From the NCBI RefSeq assembly GCF_009931615.1, contig NZ_CP046620.1, positions 1,875,501-1,939,500 on the forward strand: a stretch of DNA of 64,000 nt, written 5' to 3'. Positions 10,034-18,504 of the stretch are shown piece after piece; within the stretch, counting starts at the first letter, position 1, and the number at the start of each line of letters is the position of its first letter. The notes below the pieces were generated by a model. It was not told the DNA's origin and did not search any database. It saw only the letters and a list, made by a program, of their open reading frames with translations. A program made the translations under genes and the position numbers. This stretch comes from Algicella marina (GTDB lineage Bacteria > Pseudomonadota > Alphaproteobacteria > Rhodobacterales > Rhodobacteraceae).

Positions 10034-10969
10034 TCAGCCCGGCAGCGGAATATGTTCATCGCGGTCGTCGACCGGGAGGTCGAAGCGCCCCTGCCCCCAG
10101 TTTGCGGCGCGCCATTCGGCCTTTGCCGCTTCGATGCGCTCCTGCGATGAGGCGACAAAGTTCCACCAGATGTAGCGAGGGCCATTGAAGGTGGCGCCGC
10201 CAAGGATCATCAGACGTGCGCCCCGATCGCCGGCGGCCACCGTGATCTTGTCGCCCGGTCGGAAGACCATCATCCGGCCCGCTTCAAAATCCTGCCCAGC
10301 CACCGATATGGAGCCATCGACGATGTAGATGCCCCGGTCCTCGTGGTTGTTCGGCATCGGCAGGCGGCTTCCAGGCTCAAGCTTCACATCGGCATAGAAC
10401 GTCTCCGAGAGCATCTTCGCCGGCGCGGTGGCGCCATAGGCGCTGCCGAGGATCAGCCGGACGGACGCACCGTCATCCTCAATCATTGGCAAGGTCTCCT
10501 TGCCATGATGTTCGAAGCTGGGTGCCACATCTTCGTGGCTGTCAGGTAGGGCCAACCAAGTCTGGATTCCGAACAATCCGTTAGGACCGCTGCGCGCTTC
10601 CGCCGAAGTGCGCTCGGAATGGGTAACGCCGCGCCCGGCGACCATCCAGTTCAGCGCACCGGGTTTGATCACCTGATCGGCGCCTGTGCTGTCGCGGTGG
10701 TGGAAGTCGCCGCGGTAGAGATAGGTCACAGTGCCAAGCCCGATATGCGGATGCGGTCTCACATCGATGCCCTGGCCGGTCAAAAGTTCGGCCGGCCCGG
10801 CCTGATCAAAAAAGATGAACGGCCCGACCATCTGCCGTTTGGGCGCGGGCAATGCACGCCGAACCTCGAAGCCGCCCAGATCACGAGCCCGCGGAATGAT
10901 GAGCGTTTCAATGGCGTCGATACCCACCTCATCGGGGCAGCCAGGGTCGAGTGCGGGGTTCCAGCTCAT
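10034..10969 (-). CDS. pirin family protein
   Basis: 311 residues, a bicupin. The metal-binding motif HPHIGLGTVTYLYRGDFHHRD is near residues 58-78, followed by GRGVTHSERT and the pirin-specific GIQTWLALP. The second cupin starts near residue 190 (EPGSRLPMPNNHEDRGIYIV). The ATG at 10969 is chosen because AGAGGAT stands 8 bases before it and the family begins here; a longer in-frame extension has no family resemblance. Pirins are iron-binding quercetinase-like or regulatory proteins. The neighbourhood (LysR, hydrolase, FMN reductase) is often seen around pirins in stress-response gene sets. Confidence 0.93.
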   Translation of the reverse strand: MSWNPALDPGCPDEVGIDAIETLIIPRARDLGGFEVRRALPAPKRQMVGPFIFFDQAGPAELLTGQGIDVRPHPHIGLGTVTYLYRGDFHHRDSTGADQVIKPGALNWMVAGRGVTHSERTSAEARSGPNGLFGIQTWLALPDSHEDVAPSFEHHGKETLPMIEDDGASVRLILGSAYGATAPAKMLSETFYADVKLEPGSRLPMPNNHEDRGIYIVDGSISVAGQDFEAGRMMVFRPGDKITVAAGDRGARLMILGGATFNGPRYIWWNFVASSQERIEAAKAEWRAANWGQGRFDLPVDDRDEHIPLPG

Positions 10970-11207
10970 GCGCTTAATCCTCTCTGATGCTCGCGGACGG
11001 GCAAGTGGTTGCCGATGCGAGTGTCTGATCTCGATGCAACCGGATGGCCCGGGTTGTCTGGGCAATACCGTCGCGTTCGAAGCGAAGTTAGGGGACACGC
11101 CACGCCGGCGACTAGTCGTGACGCGCACAAAGCTGTGTCGCGGATAGCGGAACGCGCACACCATCTCGCAGGTCGTAGGCCTGCAGGGGCATCTCGACCT
11201 TCTAGCC

Positions 11208-12101
11208 TCACCCGTCGCCGCCGATGGTGTCGGGATTTCGTTCGAAATACTCGATCAGGGTTTCGGTGAGAACCCTGATCTTTCGCGCAGGATGCAGGCC
11301 CGGCGGGCGGACGACATAGGTGCCCGCCGGAGGCGGGGGATAACCCGTCATGATCCGGACAAGAGCGCCGCTCGCCAGATACTCATGCAGGATGCAATCG
11401 GGGAGCCGGGCGATGCCGAGCCCCGCCGCAGCAGCGGCCGCGAGCGCCGCACCGCTGTCGGCCTTGAACCTGCCATGCGGCTGCACGGTGAGGATCCTGT
11501 TGCCGTCCAGGAACTGCCAGGGTTCGGTTCCCTGCATGAGCGCCTGATGGGTGACGACCTCGTCCGGCGTCCGGGGCGCGCCGTGCTCCTTGATGTAGTC
11601 CGGGCTGGCAACGAAAGATCCAAGGACCGCACCGATACGCTTTGCGATCAGATTGGAATCCGGAAGCGTTCCAACCCGGATCGCGCAATCAAACCCCTCC
11701 GCGATGAGATCGACGAAACGATCGCTATAAGAGGCTGAGATCTGGAGCAGCGGGTGGCGATGTGCCAATTCCGCGAGGGCGGGGGCAAAGCGGGTCGGGC
11801 CGGAGGTGAGCGGCACCGCGACCCTCAGGCGACCACGCAGACCGCCCGTCGGCAGGATCGCCTCCCGCGCCGTGTCGATCTCGGCGCTGGCCCGCGCGGC
11901 ATGGTCGCGGAAGGTCGAGCCCGCTTCCGTTAGCGCGGCGCCGCGGGTCGTCCGCGAGAGGAGCTGGGTGCCGAGTTCCGCTTCGATCCGAAAGAGCCGG
12001 CGACTCACGATCGACTTGGAAACGCCGAGTCGCCGCGCTGCGGCTGAAACTCCCCCGGCATCGGCCACGACCACGAATGTTTGAAGATCCTCGATGTTCA
12101 T
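11208..12101 (-). CDS. LysR family transcriptional regulator
   Basis: 297 residues. The winged HTH covers residues 1-60 (DLQTFVVVADAGGVSAAARR, then LGVSKSIVSRRLFRIEAELG), followed by a LysR substrate-binding domain (residues 88-290) of the CrgA-like subgroup. It is transcribed away from the LysE/RhtB exporter gene, with 111 bp between the two starts. This is the usual arrangement for a LysR protein controlling the divergent gene. The ligand is unknown. Confidence 0.93.
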   Translation of the reverse strand: MNIEDLQTFVVVADAGGVSAAARRLGVSKSIVSRRLFRIEAELGTQLLSRTTRGAALTEAGSTFRDHAARASAEIDTAREAILPTGGLRGRLRVAVPLTSGPTRFAPALAELAHRHPLLQISASYSDRFVDLIAEGFDCAIRVGTLPDSNLIAKRIGAVLGSFVASPDYIKEHGAPRTPDEVVTHQALMQGTEPWQFLDGNRILTVQPHGRFKADSGAALAAAAAAGLGIARLPDCILHEYLASGALVRIMTGYPPPPAGTYVVRPPGLHPARKIRVLTETLIEYFERNPDTIGGDG

Positions 12102-12212
12102 TCCGGCGTTCCCCGTTTAGCGACACAGATTGCCCCACTCTGGCACTATCGTGCAGCTCAAGGGAACGACAAGTTGCGAACAACCTCCATGTCAGTGTCG
12201 AAGGACAGGAAA

Positions 12213-12860
12213 ATGGAACTCCCAGCCTACCTGACCTTTCTGCTCGTCAGCGCCACCCAGGCCGCGACGCCCGGTCCCTCCACGGTGTTCATCGTGAACA
12301 ACGCCATTGCCCACGGATGGCGCCGCGCTCTCGCCGCCCTCAGCGGCGATCTGGTTGCGATCGCGTTGCTGGCCACAGCGTCCATCATCGGGCTCGGCGC
12401 CCTGCTCATGGCCTACCCGGTCGCCTTCCTCGTCCTGCGTCTTGGGGGAGCGGCCTACGTCATCTGGCTGGGATGGACGTTTCTTCGCCCGTCCGCGCCA
12501 GAGGCGGACCACATGACCCCAACGGCAGATCTTGGACAAAGCGGGTTGGGACTCTGGCTCCGTTCCTTCAGTGTAGGGATCAGCAACCCCAAAGCAATCC
12601 TGTTCTTCGCTGCACTGTTCCCCCAGTTCCTGCCCGTAGGGAGCGGACCGTCCGTCCTCGCGCTTCTTGTTGCGACCTTCCTTGGCGTGAAGCTCATCAT
12701 TCTCGGCAGCTACGCCTTCGGCGCCAGACACCTCGCCCGACGGCTCCGCAACCCAAAGCATGCGAGGCGCGGACGCGTGCTGACCGGCCTCATCTTCGTG
12801 GCGTTCGGTGCCCTGATGATCTGGTCCGCCCTGGGCGCCACGCAGGGCGCCGCGATGTAA
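12213..12860 (+). CDS. LysE/RhtB family amino-acid exporter
   Basis: 215 residues with about six membrane spans. The family N-terminus is seen: MELPAYLTFLLVSATQAATP followed by GPSTVFIVNNAIAHGWRRAL, including the conserved TPGP. The centre has GISNPKAILFFAALFPQFL, also family-typical. The ATG at 12213 follows AAGGACAGGA and matches the family start; an earlier ATG at 12189 has no ribosome site. It exports amino acids or homoserine-lactone-like compounds through the inner membrane. Divergent from the LysR gene, which probably controls it, and 39 bp ahead of the hydrolase gene in the same direction. Confidence 0.92.
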   Translation: MELPAYLTFLLVSATQAATPGPSTVFIVNNAIAHGWRRALAALSGDLVAIALLATASIIGLGALLMAYPVAFLVLRLGGAAYVIWLGWTFLRPSAPEADHMTPTADLGQSGLGLWLRSFSVGISNPKAILFFAALFPQFLPVGSGPSVLALLVATFLGVKLIILGSYAFGARHLARRLRNPKHARRGRVLTGLIFVAFGALMIWSALGATQGAAM

Positions 12861-12899
12861 CGAACCTCGACCCAAGACCATCCAGAAGGAGAACCCACC

Positions 12900-13736
12900 A
12901 TGGGCTTTACCACCACCAACGACGACGTGCAGATCTTCTACAAGGACTGGGGCCCAAAGGACGCCCAGCCCATCGTCTTCCACCATGGCTGGCCGCTCAG
13001 CTCCGACGACTGGGACGCGCAGATGCTGTTCTTCCTGTCGAAGGGCTACCGCGTCGTCGCCCATGACCGGCGCGGCCACGGCCGTTCGAGCCAGATCGAC
13101 AGTGGCCACGACATCGACCACTACGCGGCCGACGCTTTTGCCGTCGCCGAGGCGCTGGATCTGCGGAACGCAGTTCACATCGGTCATTCCACGGGGGGGG
13201 GCGAGGTCGCGGCTTACGTCGCGCGGCATGGGCAGGATGCGGGCCGGGTGGCGAAAGCCGTCCTCGTCGCCGCCATCCCACCGCTGATGCTGAAGACCGA
13301 CGCCAACCCCGAGGGCACGCCGATGGAGGTCTTCGACGGCTTCCGCTCGGCACTCGCCGGCAACCGAGCGCAATTCTTCCGCGATGTTCCCGCTGGCCCG
13401 TTCTACGGTTTCAACCGCGACGGTGCGGCTGTCCATGAAGGCGTGGTTCAGAACTGGTGGCGGCAAGGCATGATGGGCAGCGCCAAGGCGCATTACGACG
13501 GCATCAAGGCTTTCTCGGAAACCGACCAGACCGGGGACCTCAAGGCGATCACCGTGCCGACGCTGGTCCTGCATGGTGAGGACGATCAGGTCGTTCCGAT
13601 CGCCGCTTCGGCGCTGAAGGCCATCGAACTGCTACAGGACGGCATGCTGAAGACCTATCCCGGGTTCTCGCACGGCATGCTGACGGTCAATTCCGACGTC
13701 CTGAACGCCGACCTTCTGGAGTTCGTGACCAGCTGA
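12900..13736 (+). CDS. alpha/beta hydrolase (non-heme chloroperoxidase-like)
   Basis: 278 residues. The oxyanion region is HHGWPLSSDDWD, the strand-4 motif VVAHDRRGHGRSSQ, the nucleophile elbow GHSTGGGEVAAY (Ser near residue 97), the acid probably in VLHGEDDQVVP and the catalytic His in GFSHGM. This fits cofactor-free chloroperoxidases/arylesterases, which are esterases that can also perhydrolyse acids. AAGGAG precedes the ATG at good spacing. The nucleophile elbow is encoded by a run of nine G (13193-13201), a slippage-prone tract. Likely co-transcribed with the exporter upstream. Confidence 0.93.
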   Translation: MGFTTTNDDVQIFYKDWGPKDAQPIVFHHGWPLSSDDWDAQMLFFLSKGYRVVAHDRRGHGRSSQIDSGHDIDHYAADAFAVAEALDLRNAVHIGHSTGGGEVAAYVARHGQDAGRVAKAVLVAAIPPLMLKTDANPEGTPMEVFDGFRSALAGNRAQFFRDVPAGPFYGFNRDGAAVHEGVVQNWWRQGMMGSAKAHYDGIKAFSETDQTGDLKAITVPTLVLHGEDDQVVPIAASALKAIELLQDGMLKTYPGFSHGMLTVNSDVLNADLLEFVTS

Positions 13737-13973
13737 GACGCTTGTGGGCCGCGGCGCGCAGCCGCGACCTGCAAAGCCAGTGCCTCCCCCCTCCGCGCTC
13801 TGGTCTGTGTTGACGGCACCGTATCTGATAGATCGTGGGGTCACCGGAGATCACCGCCGGCCAAAAAGATGACTGAATGCGCGGTGTATTCGGGCGCAGC
13901 AGCAGCAGGCGACCGCTCTGTCCCAACAGGCCGTCCGATCGCTGATCCTGCCGTTTCACCGAAGGAAGATATC

Positions 13974-14564
13974 ATGGCCAACCGTATCCTCGTCCTCTAT
14001 GGCTCCTACCGCACCGACCGGCTTGGCATCCGCCTCGCGCGGTACGTAGTCCGGGAACTGAACAACCTCGGCGCAGATGCCGAACTGATCGACGCCAAGG
14101 CAATCGATCTGCCCATGATCGATCGCATGTACAAGGAGTATCCCGCCGGCGACGCCCCAGCTGCGATGGAAGAGCTTGCGGAAAAGACCCGCACGGCCGA
14201 TGCGTTCGTCTTTGTCGCCGGCGAATACAACTGGGGTGTCCAGCCGGGGCTGAAAAACCTCACCGACCATTTCCTTGAGGAATGGTTCTGGCGGCCCGCC
14301 GCAGTCGCGAGCTATTCCGCAGGCCGTTTCTCCGGGGTTCGGGCCGCCCTCGCCTGGCACGGAACGATCTCCGAAATGGGAATTGTTCCGATTTCCAGCT
14401 CACTCGCAGTGGGCGGCATCGGCAGTTCGCTGGATACCGACGCGCAGCCCACGGGCGACGGCGGAGCAGCCCTCGTCCGGGCCTTTCCACGCTTCGCAGC
14501 AGATCTCGGCTGGTGGGCCGAAGCGGCCCGAGCGCAGCGACAGAAGGCGGGCACGCCCTACTGA
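13974..14564 (+). CDS. NADPH-dependent FMN reductase family protein
   Basis: 196 residues with a flavodoxin-like fold. RILVLYGSYRTDRLGIRLAR is the FMN phosphate loop, FVFVAGEYNWGVQPGLKNLT the isoalloxazine-binding loop. The ATG at 13974 follows GAAGGAAG. The longer reading from 13869 lacks a ribosome site. It probably reduces quinones, azo compounds or free flavin in the cytoplasm. It lies 237 bp after the hydrolase gene, same strand. Substrate unknown. Confidence 0.9.
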   Translation: MANRILVLYGSYRTDRLGIRLARYVVRELNNLGADAELIDAKAIDLPMIDRMYKEYPAGDAPAAMEELAEKTRTADAFVFVAGEYNWGVQPGLKNLTDHFLEEWFWRPAAVASYSAGRFSGVRAALAWHGTISEMGIVPISSSLAVGGIGSSLDTDAQPTGDGGAALVRAFPRFAADLGWWAEAARAQRQKAGTPY

Positions 14565-14956
14565 TTCAGTCCAACGCGTTCCGGCGACGGCCCTCAACCG
14601 CACCCTCCAATCCGGCAGTTGCAGGGGCCCGTCGGCAGGCGGTGTCCCGCCTCACATAAAAGGGTGACCTTAAGGATACTATCGTATGACAACGTATCGA
14701 GGCGGCGATCATGTTCGTCACCGCAATCGCCATGTTTGCCAGCGTGGATTATGGCCTCGGGGGTGATGGCGGAAAGCGGTAGTACTCGGCGGTTTGCGTA
14801 GACGTGCGAATAGCTGACCGAGAAAATTATCGTGTTTAAAAATACGCCAACCAGCTGAAATGACAGAGATATTGCAAAAACAGTGTTTTTTAGCATACTT
14901 TCAAAGAGAATTACAAAATCAGCTAGAACCGCTTCATAGAAGTGACCGCATAATTC
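14565..14956. other. non-coding stretch, GC drop
   Basis: About 390 bp with no convincing gene. Composition changes here from the GC-rich block on the left to the more AT-rich block on the right, so this is probably the edge of a separately acquired segment. A long minus-strand reading through here overlaps the small gene at 14957 and looks like chance. Confidence 0.5.
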
Positions 14957-15208
14957 ATGAAACTCAACGAAATGAAAACCTACCTTGCAGCCCACGGTGC
15001 CGAAGAAGGCGTAGCATACTCTCATGGCGGGCTTGGCGGAGGCGAGATCACAGGTATCGAAAAAATTGATGGTGTCTGGCACACCTATTCCAGTGAACGC
15101 GGCAAAAAACAGGGATATCGCGCATGGCCCAGTGAAGAAGAGGCTGTGGCTGATGTCATGAAATATGCAGAAAAATTTGCCCGAGCCTATAAGCTTTGGC
15201 GAGATTGA
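14957..15208 (+). CDS. small hypothetical protein, possibly immunity-like
   Basis: 83 residues, soluble and acidic/basic mixed. It reads GVWHTYSSERGKKQGYRAW, then a Ser-Glu-Glu-rich stretch and a helical tail. The pattern Y-x-S-E-R-G followed by a SEEEA helix resembles small immunity proteins of polymorphic toxin systems, but I cannot name the family with confidence. No clear ribosome site is seen. No toxin gene is visible beside it, so it may be an orphan. The coding reading is preferred over the minus-strand overlap because its composition is protein-like throughout. Confidence 0.5.
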   Translation: MKLNEMKTYLAAHGAEEGVAYSHGGLGGGEITGIEKIDGVWHTYSSERGKKQGYRAWPSEEEAVADVMKYAEKFARAYKLWRD

Positions 15209-15536
15209 ACATACATCGCGGTCGGCACTGAGCATGGCCAAGACCGCTGTCCGACGGCACGTATAGGCAAACTTATTACGCCCCCTCAAACGACATATGT
15301 GCCGCGTGCGACTATGCAAATTTTGGCGAGGCTGCACACCGGACGGATGAAGCGGACAAGGTGTTTCAGAGAAGCGATTGAGCGGGATCGAAACCGACCA
15401 TTCAGCGCTCCGAAACACAGCAGCCGCTACAGACGGATCAAGTCACCAGCATCAATCAAATACTGAAAACACGAGAAAACCTGCTGCGTCGCCGCCATTT
15501 TGCAAGAATTCACTGATCGCGCAAACTTCGGTATCT
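15209..15536. other. non-coding stretch
   Basis: About 330 bp between the small gene and the convergent gene at 15537. I see only short, unrelated open frames and no RNA gene or strong terminator. Confidence 0.4.
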
Positions 15537-16283
15537 TTAGTTTAGCGGTGTGCCGCATATAGTTTCGGCTCTTGGCGCGCAGGCACCGGTACCGCCAATG
15601 CGCCAGCATTGCGTTTCCGGCGCCCTTGCCTCCCAGTAATGTTTTCGGGTTTGAGGAGGATAGGATGCATTTTGTTTTCGCAACGAACTATACTCTTCAT
15701 TCGAAATAGTCTCACGTAGCGGCACCTGTTCTATACTGACAAAAGTAAGTCTGGATACTTCCCCGCGGCTCGTTTTTGACTTATCGCCAAGATAGCAAAC
15801 GAGCGACTGATCCTTCGCAACGATATCCGACCAATGGTAATCATCTTGTGTCACATGTGGGAGTGGCCATTCGTCGCCGTGCATAAGGATATCCCAGCAT
15901 ACGGATCGTAAAGAGGTGATGTGCATTGCCTCGGGACCAAAGGGAATGCCGAGATTGTCAGGCCCATCAGACATGGTGGTGATCCCAGAAGAGGGCGGGC
16001 CGTTGGCGCTGTGCGCAGTAGCAAATCGCTTGCCATAACAGTTCATCACAACCGTCGCCGTATTCCCGCCGAGCATTTCATCAGAGGTCACTTGCACGGT
16101 GACCCGCGAGGCGTATCCAGTTTCCCAGTATTCCTGATTCCACATTTTCGCTTCGGTCTGAAGTCGTGCGTATTGGTTCGGGTAAAAAAACGTGAAATCC
16201 AAAATGTACCGCGCAACAAATAATATAGACAAAATAATCGGCGTCGAAATCAGAACGAGCACTATTTTCGACAATTTCGACAT
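15537..16283 (-). CDS. hypothetical protein with one N-terminal membrane anchor
   Basis: 248 residues, AT-richer than most neighbours. Residues 6-28 form one hydrophobic span (starting KIVLVLISTPIILSILF); the rest is polar and should face the periplasm or stay as an anchored domain. Cysteines occur near residues 82, 129, 165, 227, 235 and 243, so disulfides are possible. A GGAG ribosome site precedes the ATG. I recognise no domain. It is isolated, with non-coding DNA on both sides. Confidence 0.6.
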   Translation of the reverse strand: MSKLSKIVLVLISTPIILSILFVARYILDFTFFYPNQYARLQTEAKMWNQEYWETGYASRVTVQVTSDEMLGGNTATVVMNCYGKRFATAHSANGPPSSGITTMSDGPDNLGIPFGPEAMHITSLRSVCWDILMHGDEWPLPHVTQDDYHWSDIVAKDQSLVCYLGDKSKTSRGEVSRLTFVSIEQVPLRETISNEEYSSLRKQNASYPPQTRKHYWEARAPETQCWRIGGTGACAPRAETICGTPLN

Positions 16284-17238
16284 TCTACTCCTGCAAGACT
16301 CTGAATTTTACGAGGGCACTCTTCATTTTAGTTGGATCAGCCAATAAATCAATAATCGGTCCCACGCGCCAAGAAGGGCACTTTTATTCGCGAGAGAGCA
16401 TAAGAACAACCGAAGTGCATAGTTAAAATGTCGGTTGACTGTGAGTTCTCTTTTGCTGTGATTTTGCAACCGCAGCGGATGGTGGCTTTGACGGTCCGCG
16501 CCGCAGCATCGCCGGGGAAGAGAGAACGACGGTTGCGGGCCGAATTCACCTACTCTTGAGATTGAGGGGCCTTTACCTGCCGGGCCGCCGCATGTCCGGT
16601 TTGAGCCCCTTTTTGCCAATGTTCTGTGACGCGGCGAAAGTCGGCGATTGGTCGGGCGAACCGAAAACCGACATAGCTGCGCGAGGATCTTCGAATGTTC
16701 ATCGTGGTGGTTTGCCAACTTTGGCCATCTTGAGATGTATAGCTGGGCCTATGATCGGATCAAGGATCACTAAGCTTGTATTTCCGACCCTAAGAGACTA
16801 TGTCAGAGATACCAAAGTTGCGGTTCTCTGCGGCATAGGCGCATCAGCCTGTTAGAGCGGACCACAATAGTTAACCACGAAAATTAAGCTGTCGCGTCCT
16901 GTATCAAGGATCTGATGTTTGGGAAGGTTGCCGATGTTTTCGCGCACGACCACGTCAGTTGTGCCATTTCTCCATCCGTTTGTGGTCGCGGGACACACCT
17001 ATGAACTGCCCGCGGCGATAACAAAGTTTTGGCAAACAGCGAAGTCATGCAGAGCCTCAGCTTTAAGGCATACCGACGGACTGTGACGTTTCCATTGATC
17101 AATTGGCAAACAGGAAAGTCAGAGCTGCGCGCATTGGATCACCGAGACCTGAAGTTGGCTCTGGCAAGGATCAGACCAACGCAAACACTAACGTAATCAA
17201 AAAAGTGCGGCGGCGCTTTCTCCGTCAGAGGATCAAAA
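16284..17238. other. gene-free 0.95-kb stretch
   Basis: Only short open frames on both strands, none with a family resemblance or a good ribosome site. The mixed composition and lack of long frames suggest decayed DNA. The 3' end must hold the promoter of the gene at 17239. Confidence 0.45.
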
Positions 17239-17592
17239 ATGACAATTCCCGAATGGACGAAACCCGCTGTTTTCGGCGCCCTGGTTGGCGCAGTTGCTGT
17301 CTCTATTCTTGGCTTCACTTGGGGCGGCTGGACAACTGCAGGAAGTGCAGACGAGATGGCTCAGAGCTTTGCTGCCGACGAAGTTACTTTAGCGATGGTG
17401 CCGGTTTGTTTGAACCTCTCGCAAGTTGATACAGAACGCGCCGCAAAATTGGCCACACTTCAGGAAGCTACTAGTTTTCAGCGGCGCAACGCGATGATGG
17501 AAACCGGCTGGGCCACATTGCCGGGCACTGATACTCCAAGCCGGGATCTGGCAGACGCGTGTCTCGCGGGGCTCAAGTTGGATGGATCGTAA
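17239..17592 (+). CDS. small membrane-anchored or exported protein of unknown function
   Basis: 117 residues. A hydrophobic N-terminal segment (residues 8-30, AVFGALVGAVAVSILGFTWG) is followed by a polar alpha-helical domain with two Cys (in VPVCLNLSQVD and LADACLAG) that could form a periplasmic disulfide. AGAGGATC precedes the ATG. Proteins of this pattern are common in alphaproteobacterial genomes but have no known role, as far as I recall. Its last codons overlap the beginning of the longest reading of the next gene, so the two are probably one operon. Confidence 0.7.
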   Translation: MTIPEWTKPAVFGALVGAVAVSILGFTWGGWTTAGSADEMAQSFAADEVTLAMVPVCLNLSQVDTERAAKLATLQEATSFQRRNAMMETGWATLPGTDTPSRDLADACLAGLKLDGS

Positions 17593-17602
17593 ATCAGGAA
17601 CA

Positions 17603-18421
17603 ATGAAACCGCTAGCTCCGCACTCTGTCGCAGCCCCGGCACCCACAAACACATCAACGGTCATGGCCCTGTTAATGGGTTCATTTGTTGCAGCCATGCT
17701 GCTTGCGCTCCCTGCATTTTCTCAAACCACCGCTCAGGCAATGCCTGCGAACGCCAGTGCCAAAAGTTACGGTGATGAATGGGAATGCAATATTGGCTTC
17801 CGACTAGACGAAAATACCTGCGTCGCTGTTGTTGTGCCGCAAAACGCATACGACACGAACCGGTCCTACGGGTCCGGTTGGGAATGTCTGCATGGATTTC
17901 TCAGAACCGATGACGCTGCGTGTGTTGTAGTAGAGGTACCGGAAGGTGGGTTTTTGGACCCGTCGGGCGAACGCTGGCAGTGTTTGCGCGGTTACATCAA
18001 GGTCGATGACACGTGTCAGGAGATCGTGCTGCCAGCGAATTCATACTTAGCAGATGCCTCAAATGGCTTCATGTGGACGTGCGAACGCGGGTTTGAAGCA
18101 ACTGACGGTCAATGTACTGTGATTGCGGTTCCAGCCAACGCCTACCTGAATGGATCAGGATTCGGTCAGCCCTGGACATGTGAGCGCGGCTTCTTTGAAC
18201 AGGCTGGCCTGTGCGAAGCCGTTGCAATCCCCGCGAATGGATATTTTGACGATGCAACCTTCGGCACAGGGTGGAAGTGTGATCGTGGATATACCGCCTC
18301 TGCCGAGACATGCGAATTCATAAACATTCCCGAAAATGCGCATCTGGACAGGTCGGGCAACCGCTGGGAATGCGACAGGAACTTTCAAAATTCAAAGGGG
18401 CTGTGCGTGCTTATCAACTAA
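17603..18421 (+). CDS. secreted protein made of seven Cys/Trp repeats
   Basis: 272 residues from the ATG at 17603 (AGGA just upstream; an in-frame ATG at 17582 is possible). The N-terminus has a signal-peptide-like segment ending near LLALPAFSQ. The rest is seven tandem repeats of about 33 residues with the pattern W-x-C-x2-G-(F/Y)-x6-8-C-x3-(I/V)-P-x-(N/G)-(A/G). The repeats begin WECNIGF, WECLHGF, WQCLRGY, WTCERGF, WTCERGF, WKCDRGY and WECDRNF; the last is shortened. Two Cys per repeat (14 in all) suggest one disulfide per unit in the periplasm or outside the cell. It lies between a membrane-anchored small protein and the DUF1611 gene. Function unknown. Confidence 0.8.
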   Translation: MKPLAPHSVAAPAPTNTSTVMALLMGSFVAAMLLALPAFSQTTAQAMPANASAKSYGDEWECNIGFRLDENTCVAVVVPQNAYDTNRSYGSGWECLHGFLRTDDAACVVVEVPEGGFLDPSGERWQCLRGYIKVDDTCQEIVLPANSYLADASNGFMWTCERGFEATDGQCTVIAVPANAYLNGSGFGQPWTCERGFFEQAGLCEAVAIPANGYFDDATFGTGWKCDRGYTASAETCEFINIPENAHLDRSGNRWECDRNFQNSKGLCVLIN

Positions 18422-18504
18422 GCGCAAAGCACGGCTACACGGACTTCAAATTGCGCAGGTAAGGACAGTTCTGTCCTCCGTGCAGATCTTAAAAGGGAAC
18501 TACA

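Noticed and set aside
12192-13574. A 460-codon minus-strand frame opposite the exporter and hydrolase
   Set aside because: Covers two clear plus-strand genes with family motifs; low-complexity shadow.
14594-15418. A 274-codon minus-strand frame over the small gene at 14957
   Set aside because: No family resemblance and an unlikely Cys/Phe-rich composition; the plus-strand small protein is better supported, though not certain.
16323-16855. Two overlapping short frames (131 and 99 codons) on opposite strands
   Set aside because: Neither has a ribosome site, domain or protein-like composition; treated as non-coding.
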